Shown: in pieces, positions 15,000-22,470 of the stretch
Layout of the letters: every line of letters begins with the position of its first letter
How positions within the stretch are numbered: position 1 is the first letter of the stretch
Source: Gallionellaceae bacterium
Lineage (GTDB): Bacteria; Pseudomonadota; Gammaproteobacteria; Burkholderiales; Gallionellaceae
Length of the DNA stretch: 29,380 nt
Direction of reading: 5' to 3'
NCBI GenBank assembly: GCA_003151655.1
Contig: PLYB01000070.1
Location: forward strand, 1-29,380
Position numbers and translations under genes: made by a program
The notes under the pieces: model-generated
Told to the model about the DNA's origin: nothing
Seen by the model: the letters and a program-made list of their open reading frames with translations, nothing else
Databases searched by the model: none

Positions 15000-15875
15000 A
15001 TGATTACAGGCAGTATCGTTGCGATAGTCACCCCGATGCATGAAGACGGCAGTTTGGATTTGGCCTCATTTCGTGCGCTGATCGATTTTCACATTGGGCA
15101 GGGAACAGATGCCATCGTGGTGGTTGGTACCACTGGCGAGTCGCCGACCGTGAATGTGGAAGAGCATGAGCAATTGATTCAGGTAGCGGTGGAGCATGCA
15201 GCCAAACGCATTCCTATCATCGCCGGAACCGGCGCGAATTCGACCAAGGAAGCAATCGAACTGGCGACATTCTCCAAGAATGCGGGCGCAACAGCCTCGC
15301 TCACTGTCGTGCCGTACTATAACAAGCCGACGCAGGAAGGGCTGTACCTGCATTTCAAGGCTATCGCCGAAGCGGTGGACATGCCGCATATTCTTTACAA
15401 CGTGCCGGGGCGCACGGGTGCGGATATGAGCAATGATACGGTGCTGCGTTTGGCACAGATTTCCAATATCGTTGGTATCAAAGATGCGACGGGAGGGATC
15501 GAGCGCGGTAGCGATTTGTTGCAGCGTGCGCCAAAAGATTTTGCGATCTATAGCGGCGACGATGCCAGTACCTTGGCGCTGATATTATTGGGCGCACACG
15601 GCACCATCTCGGTTACCGCCAATGTTGCGCCGAAATTGATGCACGAAATGTGTGCCGCCGCGTTGGCAGGGGACGTTGCCAAAGCTCGCGAGATTAACTT
15701 CCGCTTGCTGGGACTGCATCGCCATTTGTTTGTCGAGGCCAACCCCATACCGGTCAAGTGGGCGGTGGCGCGGATGGGTAAAATGAAAAACAACTTGCGC
15801 TTGCCGCTTACCCCGCTATCGGCCGGTGTGCAGCCGATGGTGGAAGCGGCGATGCGACAAGCCGGAATACTCTAA
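15000..15875 (+). CDS. dapA: 4-hydroxy-tetrahydrodipicolinate synthase
   Basis: The 291-residue class I aldolase condenses pyruvate with aspartate semialdehyde, the first committed step to lysine and meso-diaminopimelate. Landmarks are GTTGESPT (43-50), Y133 in YNVPGRTG, the Schiff-base lysine K161 in GIKDATGG, and YSGDDA. I chose the ATG at 15000 (MITGSIVAIVTPM) because it matches the family's start and length. The open frame upstream to 14904 lies over the corA promoter side and is not conserved in character. It is followed after 12 bases by bamC, giving a dapA-bamC-metallo-beta-lactamase transcript that is common in betaproteobacteria. Confidence 0.97.
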   Translation: MITGSIVAIVTPMHEDGSLDLASFRALIDFHIGQGTDAIVVVGTTGESPTVNVEEHEQLIQVAVEHAAKRIPIIAGTGANSTKEAIELATFSKNAGATASLTVVPYYNKPTQEGLYLHFKAIAEAVDMPHILYNVPGRTGADMSNDTVLRLAQISNIVGIKDATGGIERGSDLLQRAPKDFAIYSGDDASTLALILLGAHGTISVTANVAPKLMHEMCAAALAGDVAKAREINFRLLGLHRHLFVEANPIPVKWAVARMGKMKNNLRLPLTPLSAGVQPMVEAAMRQAGIL

Positions 15876-15887
15876 GTAAGGATCGGC

Positions 15888-17042
15888 ATGAAAATTCGAA
15901 ATACCGCAGTACTGGTTTTAGCTCTGTTGTCGCTTGCGGCATGCAGTGCGGATAAGCAACGTGTCAACTACAAATCCGGGGTGTCACAGGTTTCCCCTTT
16001 GGAGATTCCGCCTGATCTCACATCGATTGCTTCGACTGAGCAATATTCCATTCCCGGCGCGAACGGGGAATTGGTGGCAAACTTTTCGGATTATTCAAAA
16101 GGCGTTTCTGCCCAGCAGGGGGGAAGTGATAGCACTGCTGTATTGCCTGTTTTAACGAACAGGCATATGGAACGCAATGGCACACAACATTGGATCGTTG
16201 TAGAAGATAAAGCAGAAAACGTTTGGCCCGGGATCAAGGCATTCTGGAAGGAAATGGGTTTCAAAATTGCGGTGGATAATCCCCAGGCCGGCGTAATGGA
16301 AACAGACTGGTTGGAGAATCACGGTAACGTGCCCAAAAGTTATGTGCGCCATGTGCTGGGAAATGGCAAGGCGGTAGATATTCTTAAGTCCGAGGGAATT
16401 CGCGATCAATATGTAACTCGTATTGAGCGCAGTAAAGATGGTCTCAGCACGGAGATACATATTTCCTCTCAGGTGATGAAGGAAGCACGTAATGGCGGCA
16501 GGAAAGAAATCAAATGGCTGCCGCACGAGAATGATCCTGAAATTGAGATTGCTGTGTTGCAAATGTTAATGGCCAGATTGGGTAATTCGGCCCCGGACGT
16601 GCCAGCCTTGCAGAATGCGGCTTCTAGTGCTGTGTCGGTAGCCGAAGCGGGTGCCGTGCAGTTGAAAGAAACCGCGACAGGTAAAGTCATTCAGATCAAT
16701 GAGCCGTTTGATCGCAGCTGGCGCAGGGTCGGATTGGCGCTTGACTCGGCACATATTGTGACAACCGACAAAGATAGAAGCAAGGGTATTTATTTTGTTT
16801 CACCCCAGCCGGGGAAAACGGGCAAGAAGCAACAGCCGGATTATCAGGTGACGGTGCGTGCGAGTTCCGACGGCTGCGAGGTAACTGTTACCGATCAAAA
16901 TGGCAAGAGCGATGCCGATGCCGCCCGTATTTTTGATCTGCTGTACCAGAGTATTGGAAACAATCCTGCAAAGGGTATACGCTCTTCAACGGACGACAAG
17001 TCCGGTTCGCCATCCGGCGATGCGGTTCGCTCTTCTCGGTAG
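15888..17042 (+). CDS. bamC: Outer-membrane assembly lipoprotein BamC (NlpB)
   Basis: The 384-residue lipoprotein has a signal peptide and lipobox LAAC with the lipidated cysteine at C19. After it comes an extended segment (VSPLEIPPDLTSI) that in BamC contacts BamD. Two helix-grip domains follow, at about 85-230 (HWIVVEDKAENVWPGIKAFWKEMGF, GVMETDWLENHG) and 265-355 (FDRSWRRVGLALDSAHIVTTDKDRSKGIYFV). BamC is an accessory subunit of the beta-barrel assembly machine at the inner leaflet of the outer membrane. AAGGA lies at good spacing before the ATG. The last residues are Ser/Gly-rich and overlap the next gene by 23 bases. Confidence 0.93.
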   Translation: MKIRNTAVLVLALLSLAACSADKQRVNYKSGVSQVSPLEIPPDLTSIASTEQYSIPGANGELVANFSDYSKGVSAQQGGSDSTAVLPVLTNRHMERNGTQHWIVVEDKAENVWPGIKAFWKEMGFKIAVDNPQAGVMETDWLENHGNVPKSYVRHVLGNGKAVDILKSEGIRDQYVTRIERSKDGLSTEIHISSQVMKEARNGGRKEIKWLPHENDPEIEIAVLQMLMARLGNSAPDVPALQNAASSAVSVAEAGAVQLKETATGKVIQINEPFDRSWRRVGLALDSAHIVTTDKDRSKGIYFVSPQPGKTGKKQQPDYQVTVRASSDGCEVTVTDQNGKSDADAARIFDLLYQSIGNNPAKGIRSSTDDKSGSPSGDAVRSSR

Positions 17043-17787
17043 CGGCAGTGAGGGCAACGCCCTCGTCGTGGAAGTCGGTCTCACGCGGGTCTTGATGGAC
17101 TGCGGTTTTTCGGTGACCGAGACGGTGGCAAGGTTGTCACGCATTGGCCTTGCTCCCGAAGAGTTGCACGGCATTGTGGTCACGCATGAGCATGGTGACC
17201 ACATTGGCGGCGTTGCCCGTCTGGCGCGCAAATTTGCACTTCCGGTTTTTCTCACCCACGGCACTTTACGTTCACAAAATGCCACGTTTGCCGATTTACC
17301 GGCAGTCACTGAAATTAATCCACAGCATTCGTTTGCCATCGGAGAGATACAGATTCAACCTTATCCTGTGCCGCACGATGCCAGCGAGCCGGTGCAATAT
17401 GTATTTAGCGATGGTGTGAGACGATTGGGCGTATTGACCGATGTCGGATGTTCGACACCGCATATCGAAGCGACCTTGAGCGGTTGCGACGCGTTGGTGC
17501 TGGAATGCAATCACGACAGCGACATGCTGGCCAACGGCGAATATCCTTATCACTTGAAACAACGTGTGGGCGGACGTTTCGGCCATCTCAATAATTTCGA
17601 TGCCGCCGCTTTGCTGGCGCGTTTGGATAACGGCAAATTGCAACACGTCGTGGCTGCGCATCTGAGCCACAAAAATAATACCCGTGAATTGGCGGTGAGC
17701 GCGCTGACCAGCGCGTTGTCCCGCGCTAAAAGCAAAATCACAGTTGCTACACAAGATGAGGGATTAAGTTGGTGCGAGATTGCGTAA
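17020..17787 (+). CDS. MBL-fold metallohydrolase, YycJ/WalJ-like
   Basis: The 255-residue metallo-beta-lactamase-fold protein begins MRFALLGSGSEGNALVVE, the typical opening of the YycJ/WalJ group. The metal-binding HxHxDH is THEHGDH (56-61), followed by VPHDASEP, the bridging aspartate in VLTDVG, and AAHLSHKNNT near the C-terminus. The set is complete, so a two-zinc hydrolase is expected, probably acting on nucleic acid as proposed for relatives. I chose the start at 17020 because upstream in-frame codons run through bamC in a different frame and have no homologous character. It overlaps bamC by 23 bases, so it is the last gene of that transcript. Confidence 0.9.
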   Translation: MRFALLGSGSEGNALVVEVGLTRVLMDCGFSVTETVARLSRIGLAPEELHGIVVTHEHGDHIGGVARLARKFALPVFLTHGTLRSQNATFADLPAVTEINPQHSFAIGEIQIQPYPVPHDASEPVQYVFSDGVRRLGVLTDVGCSTPHIEATLSGCDALVLECNHDSDMLANGEYPYHLKQRVGGRFGHLNNFDAAALLARLDNGKLQHVVAAHLSHKNNTRELAVSALTSALSRAKSKITVATQDEGLSWCEIA

Positions 17788-17956
17788 TGGAAATTGCGAA
17801 TTTTTATAATTTCTAAAAATCAGTTACCCGTCGAGTAAAATTATGTTATTTATCAACAAATAGAGCACGCTATTGAAAAGTTCGGCAGAAGCGGCAGCTC
17901 GTTTTTGTTAACGATCAAGTTTGTTTTTGCTTTAATTCCGGGGGGAGGTGATGAAA

Positions 17957-18406
17957 ATGTGGACTTGCAATGCATTTCGGGTAGTCATATTGACGACTCT
18001 TATTATTACCCCAGCTTACGCTGATAGTGAGGCGGGAATGATTAAGTCGCTCAAAGGCCTGGTTAGTATTGTTCGAGGCGGTGCGTTTATGCAGGCATCG
18101 GCAGGGATGAAACTGATGGCCGCCGATAAGATTAAAACCGGCCCGAATAGTGCAGTCGGAATTACATTGCAGGATGGCACTCTGCTTTCGTTTGGAGCAA
18201 GCAGCGTTTCACAGTTGAGCGAATTTAAATACGATCCCGTTAGCCGGGATGGCAACATGCTTGTCTCGGTGACCGGAGGTTCTATGCGTTTTGTGACCGG
18301 ACTGATCGGGAAGCACAACCCTTCTGCTGTGGCAATCCGTACTACGACTGCCATAATAGGTCTACGCGGCACCGACTTCATTGTTTCAGTTGCAGGAGGG
18401 GAGTAA
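17957..18406 (+). CDS. Secreted FecR-domain protein
   Basis: The 149-residue protein has a signal peptide (MWTCNAFRVVILTTLIITPAYA, cleavage near AYA-DS). A FecR-type beta domain follows (GLVSIVRGGAFMQASAGMKLMAADKIKTGPNSAVGITLQDGTLLSFGASS...) and ends RTTTAIIGLRGTDFIV. Without the anti-sigma helix and transmembrane segment of classical FecR it is more likely a periplasmic or surface protein. ATG codons at 17951 and 17957 are both in frame after GGGGGAGG. The second has an 8-base spacing and is preferred. The next gene, an OmpA-like protein, starts two bases after the stop, and the two form an operon. Confidence 0.87.
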   Translation: MWTCNAFRVVILTTLIITPAYADSEAGMIKSLKGLVSIVRGGAFMQASAGMKLMAADKIKTGPNSAVGITLQDGTLLSFGASSVSQLSEFKYDPVSRDGNMLVSVTGGSMRFVTGLIGKHNPSAVAIRTTTAIIGLRGTDFIVSVAGGE

Positions 18407-18408
18407 CT

Positions 18409-19098
18409 ATGGACGGGATTACGATTGGGCTAATTATCGTAGCTTTCATGTCATGGTTAGTCGTACCAGATTCGCTACCGCCCCCTACGCAGCTATCGCT
18501 AACTCAGCCACAGATAATTATTCCGCAGCCACAATCGCATCCTTTGCCACCGCCAACGAAGCCGACGCTAAAAGAAATATTTATTCTATTGCCAGATGCG
18601 GAAGGAAAAAAATCCGGCATCGTGATCAAAACGAGCGATCAAGAAGTGGCAGTAACCGAACCGTTGCATGGTGTCGAGTTGACGGGCGGAAGTATTGTTA
18701 ACAAGACGTTAACAACAGAGGAAGTTCAGCAACAATTTCCCGACGTGATGCAGGCTCTTCCAGAGAAGCCGCGTTCGTTCATACTACGATTTGATAAAAA
18801 AGCGGCAAAATTGACCGCTGAGTCACTTGCGGTGATTAGAGAGATTCAGCAAGAAATCGCTAAGCGCGCGGAGCCTGAAATCACGGTGATCGGACATACC
18901 GATCGGGAAGGCACGGACGAAAATAATCTTCGCTTGTCATTGAATCGAGCCGAGGCCGTGCGAGATATTTTGGTCGCGGGCGGCGTGCCTGCGCAAATAA
19001 TTCAGGCTGTCGGTCGCGGCGAACTGGAGCCGCTGGTTGCGACGGAAGATGGTGTTGCTGAACCACTCAACCGCAGGGTTGAAGTCACCGTGCGCTGA
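18409..19098 (+). CDS. OmpA-family peptidoglycan-binding protein
   Basis: The 229-residue protein has an uncleaved N-terminal hydrophobic helix (about 3-20) and a proline-rich linker (SLPPPTQ...HPLPPPTKP). A mixed region follows, then a C-terminal OmpA domain (about 120-229). The domain has LRFDKKAAKLTAES, VIGHTDREGTDENNLRLSLNRAEAV with the diaminopimelate-binding D and R positions, and NRRVEVTVR. It should be anchored in the membrane and bind peptidoglycan. The ribosome-binding site GGAGGGGAG overlaps the end of the FecR-domain gene. FecR plus OmpA genes are often followed by a CHASE2-adenylate cyclase gene in related bacteria; here the transcript ends without one. Confidence 0.9.
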   Translation: MDGITIGLIIVAFMSWLVVPDSLPPPTQLSLTQPQIIIPQPQSHPLPPPTKPTLKEIFILLPDAEGKKSGIVIKTSDQEVAVTEPLHGVELTGGSIVNKTLTTEEVQQQFPDVMQALPEKPRSFILRFDKKAAKLTAESLAVIREIQQEIAKRAEPEITVIGHTDREGTDENNLRLSLNRAEAVRDILVAGGVPAQIIQAVGRGELEPLVATEDGVAEPLNRRVEVTVR

Positions 19099-19273
19099 TC
19101 TTTCCGTGCAAATATAGGGGTACCATGTTCCATTTTGATTATTTGTAGGGACGTATGAATATTGCGCATCTGATGCCGTTTCTATTTTAATACAGCAATT
19201 ATTATGTGCACTCCATGCACCATGATATATTCCATTTCAGTTTTGAAATGAAAATGGAATGAAATGCCCAGAA
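19099..19273. other. Intergenic region after the OmpA-like gene
   Basis: No credible gene is present; the longest frames are about 11-13 codons. The only structure is an imperfect A/T-rich inverted repeat near 19229-19256 (TTCCATTTCA...TGAAATG-aaa-TGGAA) just before the strong terminator. Confidence 0.5.
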
Positions 19274-19307
19274 AAAATGCCCCGCCAGTTTCCTGGCGGG
19301 GCATTTT
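19274..19307. terminator. Strong bidirectional intrinsic terminator
   Basis: A perfect 15-bp stem, AAAATGCCCCGCCAG and CTGGCGGGGCATTTT, with a tttc loop has A- and T-runs on both sides. It can end the FecR-OmpA transcript from the left and the lipoprotein transcript from the right. Confidence 0.92.
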
Positions 19308-19379
19308 CTTAGCCTTCAAGCAACTTCAATACATCAACAACAATTCAGAGCGTATTGAGCTTTTGTTGGCTGATTTAGC

Positions 19380-19580
19380 TTACTTCTTTGCTGGCTCAGC
19401 AGCAGGTGCGGCAGGTGCAGCGGCAGCAGGAGCAGATGCGGCAGCAGGAGCAGATGCGGCTTCAACAACAGGTGCAGGAGCTGGAGCAGCAACTGGTGCA
19501 GGAGCTGGAGCGGCTGGCTTTTCGCCACAAGCAGAAAGAGACAATGCCAACAAAGCAGCAACGAGTACGGAATATTTCAT
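19380..19580 (-). CDS. Small Ala/Pro-rich lipoprotein
   Basis: This 66-residue protein has a signal peptide and lipobox LSAC, with lipidation expected at C18. The mature part is almost only Ala, Pro, Val, Ser and Glu (APAPVAAPAPAPVVEAASAP...), ending EPAKK. It looks like an extended, disordered periplasmic spacer. AAGGA lies six bases before the ATG. The coding sequence contains short tandem DNA repeats (18-bp and 24-bp periods). A strong terminator follows about 70 bases downstream on its strand. There is no recognisable function; it could be a cell-wall-reaching tether. Confidence 0.8.
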   Translation of the reverse strand: MKYSVLVAALLALSLSACGEKPAAPAPAPVAAPAPAPVVEAASAPAAASAPAAAAPAAPAAEPAKK

Positions 19581-19713
19581 TTCTTTTCCTTAAGTTAACA
19601 GATTGAGAGTTTTTCTATGGAGCCTGCATCAACATGGTTGTCGTTACAAGGGCGCAGTATTCTATTCAATTCTATTGAAAAAAGCTAGAGTTTTATGCTG
19701 GGTTATTAGGGGG

Positions 19714-20205
19714 TTACAAGCCCAGTGTGGTAGCTGATACGCTTGCGTGGGAACTGGCCCACATTTCTTCGAAACGCGATTTTAAGACAATGGCACCTTC
19801 CGGATCATTTTGCGCAAAAATACCGCGCGTATCATCGAAGTGAAAACGTCGTACGAAATGGTGCGTATCGGCCACGGCAAAAGGCGCGGACACATGTCGC
19901 AAGTTGACCGGGGTCTGGTAGATATGCATTTTGTGATCAAATTGGCGGAGCAACATCATGATGCGCGGACAAAAGCGTACGAGTGGTTGAGTATCGTGCG
20001 CCAGCAGATGCAGGCGAACATTCTGGCCGGAAAGTAGAAAGTTGCGCAACGTGGCGTAACGAGCTTCGGAATTGAAGCCAAGTCCATCGAAATCATTCTC
20101 GAAAATGAACAATGTCTGTTGCGCCAACCCGCATAAAGTGTCCAGCGCCGTTACGTATTCGATAACGCCATCAAACGCCAAGTGTTGTAGTTCGCCTTCG
20201 CTCAT
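19714..20205 (-). CDS. DUF7931-like protein of unknown function
   Basis: The 163-residue soluble protein runs MSEGELQHLAF...ATTLGL. It has regular alternating strands and helices, with IFENDFDGLGFNSEARYATLRNFL, NVRLHLLAHDTQPLVRFCPRIM and FAVADTHHFVRRFHFDDTRG, resembling the DUF7931 family. That family's fold recalls phospholipase-D-like repair or tail domains, but no catalytic pair is obvious to me. The start at 20205 is chosen because GGGGGTAG precedes it and because the open frame further upstream runs antisense-like through the oxygenase gene. It begins 5 bases after the oxygenase stop, so the two are one operon. Confidence 0.75.
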   Translation of the reverse strand: MSEGELQHLAFDGVIEYVTALDTLCGLAQQTLFIFENDFDGLGFNSEARYATLRNFLLSGQNVRLHLLAHDTQPLVRFCPRIMMLLRQFDHKMHIYQTPVNLRHVSAPFAVADTHHFVRRFHFDDTRGIFAQNDPEGAIVLKSRFEEMWASSHASVSATTLGL

Positions 20206-20210
20206 GAAAA

Positions 20211-21347
20211 CTACCCCCGCTTGTTTGAGATTATTTCGAGATAACCGTCCAGATAAAATTCGTACAGCAACGCGATTGTTTCGCGGGTCAATTTGCTGTG
20301 CGTCGCCAATTGGCGTGTATCGGCCAGCTCGCGCAGAGCGCGGTAACTTGCTTTTCCTGCCGGATGTGATTCGCCGTTGATGAACACGGTGCTGCCATGG
20401 CACAGCATCTGTGTTTTAAGATCAAGCGCGATGCTGTGTGTTTGCAGGGCTTGTTCAAAACGAATGGCTGATAACGGTTTGGCGGGTGCCTCGAAAAAAA
20501 TATGCGGCTTGGGCTCGCTCAAATAACTTCCTAAAAAATTGGCGATATCGTCATCGTCCCACTGTACTTTGCGAATGGCTCGCGCGACTTGCTGCAACAT
20601 ATCCGTACCGATCTCAGAAGGGTGTATTTGCGTATTGAGTCCGGGGTCCGCATAAACCCCATCCACACAAATGCGGTCTTGCAGATAAACCAGAAACTGC
20701 TCTGCCAACTCTTGATAAGCAGGTGTACGGAAACCGATGGAATATGTCATGCAATCATCTTCCGCGATACCGTTATGCCCGCAATGCGGTGGCAGATACA
20801 GCATATCGCCTGCTTCCAATACCCATTCCTGCTCGATGTGGAATTCTTTCAGAATGCGCAACGGGGCTCCTTCGATTAACGTGCGATCCTGCTGTGTAGA
20901 AATCTGCCAGCGGCGATGCCCAGAGCCCTGTAATAAAAATACATCATAGGCATCGAAATGAGGTCCCACACCGCCCCCCTTGGGGGCGTAGCTCACCATC
21001 AAGTCATCAAGGCGTGCATGAGGAATGAAGCTGAAGCGTTTCAGCAATTCCGCAGCTTCCGGTAGCACATGATTTACGCCCTGTACCAGCACGCTCCACT
21101 TGCCGCGCAATTTTTGCATTTTCTCGAAATCGAAAGGCCCGTGTGACAATTGCCATGCGCCGCCTGACTGTTTAACCAGCCTGGCTTGCGCATCTTCCAT
21201 GCAGGACAACTCAATAAGTTGTTGCGGGTCAAGCAAGCCCTTAAAGCCGGGAACCGCCTGTCTGATAAGCAAAGGTTTTTTTTGCCAGTAATCGCGCAGG
21301 AATTCTTCGATGCTCAGGCCGCCAAGTAAAGTGAGTTTTGTTTTCAT
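20211..21347 (-). CDS. roxA: Ribosomal protein uL16 arginine 3-hydroxylase (JmjC/cupin oxygenase, YcfD/RoxA type)
   Basis: The 378-residue protein is a 2-oxoglutarate- and Fe(II)-dependent oxygenase. YcfD relatives hydroxylate an arginine of ribosomal protein L16. The iron triad is visible as H130 and D132 in GPHFDAYDVFLLQGSGHRRW and H191 in LPPHCGHNGIAEDD. The N-terminus (FLRDYWQKKPLLIRQAVPGF) and the C-terminal dimerisation and winged-helix part are of normal length for the family. The ATG at 21347 (MKTKLTLLGG) is the conserved start; it lacks a ribosome-binding site but has TATAAT six bases upstream, suggesting a leaderless transcript. It is followed by the DUF7931-like gene and divergent from bcp. 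Confidence 0.92.
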   Translation of the reverse strand: MKTKLTLLGGLSIEEFLRDYWQKKPLLIRQAVPGFKGLLDPQQLIELSCMEDAQARLVKQSGGAWQLSHGPFDFEKMQKLRGKWSVLVQGVNHVLPEAAELLKRFSFIPHARLDDLMVSYAPKGGGVGPHFDAYDVFLLQGSGHRRWQISTQQDRTLIEGAPLRILKEFHIEQEWVLEAGDMLYLPPHCGHNGIAEDDCMTYSIGFRTPAYQELAEQFLVYLQDRICVDGVYADPGLNTQIHPSEIGTDMLQQVARAIRKVQWDDDDIANFLGSYLSEPKPHIFFEAPAKPLSAIRFEQALQTHSIALDLKTQMLCHGSTVFINGESHPAGKASYRALRELADTRQLATHSKLTRETIALLYEFYLDGYLEIISNKRG

Positions 21348-21353
21348 ACGGTG

Positions 21354-21380
21354 ATTATAGCCGTGTAAAAAAGTCTGCAA
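21354..21380 (-). promoter_or_regulatory. Promoter of roxA, predicted leaderless
   Basis: On the minus strand a perfect TATAAT (21354-21359) lies 6 bases before the roxA ATG. That puts the expected transcription start at or within a base of the start codon. A weak -35 (TTGCAG, 21375-21380) is 15 bases upstream. Confidence 0.6.
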
Positions 21381-21387
21381 AATAAAT

Positions 21388-21415
21388 TTGGCATGAAATA
21401 AATCTCAGTTAGAAT
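21388..21415 (+). promoter_or_regulatory. Sigma-70-type promoter of bcp
   Basis: TTGGCA (21388-21393) and TAGAAT (21410-21415) are separated by 16 bases; each box matches consensus at 5 of 6 positions. It lies back to back with the roxA promoter. Confidence 0.7.
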
Positions 21416-21436
21416 GTTGCCACGGGGGATCACATC

Positions 21437-21907
21437 ATGCACTTAGAAATTGGAATGGACGCGCCGCATTTCGAATTGGCTGATGCCGATATGGAAACGT
21501 TCCGGCTCTCGGCGTTCCAAAATAAAAAAAACATCGTGCTATATTTTTATCCCAAGGACGACACTCCCGGTTGCACCATGGAGGCGAATGAATTCAGTGA
21601 GCACGAGGAAGATTTCGCCGAATTTGATACCATAGTGGTCGGCATCAGCCGCGACGACTGTATCAGCCACGCGGAATTCCGCGACAAATATGGCTTGTCC
21701 GTGTTGCTGCTCGCCGATACGGAGTCACGCGTCTGTAAAAAATACGGAGTACTGTACGAAAAAGAAGTAGATGGGCACAAAAAGGTCGCCATCCAGCGAT
21801 CCACGTTTGTGATAGATAAGCAAGGAAAACTGCGTCATGTCCTATACGGAGTTCATGCGCACAAGCATCCGGATGAAGTACTTAATTTGATAAAGGAAAT
21901 GAAATGA
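21437..21907 (+). CDS. bcp: Thiol peroxidase, Bcp/PrxQ type
   Basis: The 156-residue peroxiredoxin reduces hydrogen peroxide and organic peroxides. The peroxidatic cysteine is C46 in YPKDDTPGCTMEANEF. The usual resolving cysteine five residues later is replaced by asparagine (N51). Other cysteines are C75 and C100, so the protein is either a 1-Cys enzyme or uses a more distant partner. GGGGGA precedes the ATG. Its last codons overlap the FKBP-type gene by 4 bases (ATGA). The upstream promoter is strong by sequence, fitting a constitutive or stress role. Confidence 0.95.
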   Translation: MHLEIGMDAPHFELADADMETFRLSAFQNKKNIVLYFYPKDDTPGCTMEANEFSEHEEDFAEFDTIVVGISRDDCISHAEFRDKYGLSVLLLADTESRVCKKYGVLYEKEVDGHKKVAIQRSTFVIDKQGKLRHVLYGVHAHKHPDEVLNLIKEMK

Positions 21908-22392
21908 AAATCGCTAAAGACACCGTCGTCTCACTGCGTTATGAACTAACCGATGTGACAGAGGGGGCAATACTTGAAAAAGCAGACGACCCGATCAGTT
22001 ACGTTCACGGTGGTTATGATGGCATTTTCCCCGCTGTGGAAGAAGCGATCCATGGCAAGAATGTCGGCGATAAATTCTCGGTAACGATGGAGCCGGATGA
22101 TGCATTCGGTGAATATGAACACGATCTCGTGCGTGCCGAACCTCGTGATATGTTCCCCGGCGATGTTGCAGTCGGTATGCAATTCGAAGGCGGCGCAGAA
22201 GGCGATGACGACGAAGACTTTTTACTGTACACCGTTGTCGAAGTTAATGATAAAGAAGTTACCGTTGATGGCAATCATCCGCTGGCCGGTAAAACCATCC
22301 GATTCGAAGGCGTTATCAGTGATGTGCGTGCCGCTACAAAAGAAGAGCTAGAGCACGGACACGTGCATGGCGACGGCGGGCATCACCACTAA
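21904..22392 (+). CDS. slyD: FKBP-type peptidyl-prolyl isomerase, SlyD-like
   Basis: The 162-residue protein has the SlyD order: an FKBP half (MKIAKDTVVSLRYELTD...), the insert-in-flap chaperone domain (about 75-120, PDDAFGEYEHDLV, ...EVTVDGNHPLAGKT) and a return to the FKBP strand. It ends in a short histidine-rich tail (HGHVHGDGGHHH), which in SlyD binds nickel and zinc. An acidic stretch (GAEGDDDEDF) interrupts the chaperone domain. Expected roles are prolyl isomerisation, protein folding, and possibly metal storage or hydrogenase maturation. It overlaps bcp by 4 bases and is the last gene of that operon. Confidence 0.88.
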   Translation: MKIAKDTVVSLRYELTDVTEGAILEKADDPISYVHGGYDGIFPAVEEAIHGKNVGDKFSVTMEPDDAFGEYEHDLVRAEPRDMFPGDVAVGMQFEGGAEGDDDEDFLLYTVVEVNDKEVTVDGNHPLAGKTIRFEGVISDVRAATKEELEHGHVHGDGGHHH

Positions 22393-22408
22393 TTGTTGCT
22401 GAGGATAG

Positions 22409-22436
22409 CGGGTGTGGCGCTATGTGCCCGCACCCG
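22409..22436. terminator. Hairpin between convergent slyD-like and glycosyltransferase genes
   Basis: A 9-bp stem (CGGGTGTGG with CCGCACCCG, one G-U pair) and a 10-base loop lie 16 bases after the slyD-like stop codon. There is no T-run, so it may be a weak or Rho-assisted terminator. Confidence 0.4.
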
Positions 22437-22470
22437 TTGGATGATGTCCGAAGAAACTGGTTTGCACGAG

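Noticed and set aside
17788..17940. Possible terminator or promoter in the A/T-rich gap before the FecR-domain gene
   Set aside because: Only weak inverted repeats (GAAATT...AATTTC) and no paired -35/-10 at correct spacing could be found.
19141..19192. Short frame MNIAHLMPFLF after TAGGGACG
   Set aside because: Eleven codons with no other support.
19264..19593. 109-codon plus-strand frame opposite the small lipoprotein
   Set aside because: Its Ala/Gly-rich sequence is the mirror of the repetitive lipoprotein coding region and runs across the terminator; the minus-strand frame has the signal peptide and ribosome-binding site.
20206..20403. Upstream extension of the DUF7931-like gene (66 extra residues)
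   Set aside because: The extension overlaps the oxygenase gene out of frame and a better start with a ribosome-binding site is at 20205.
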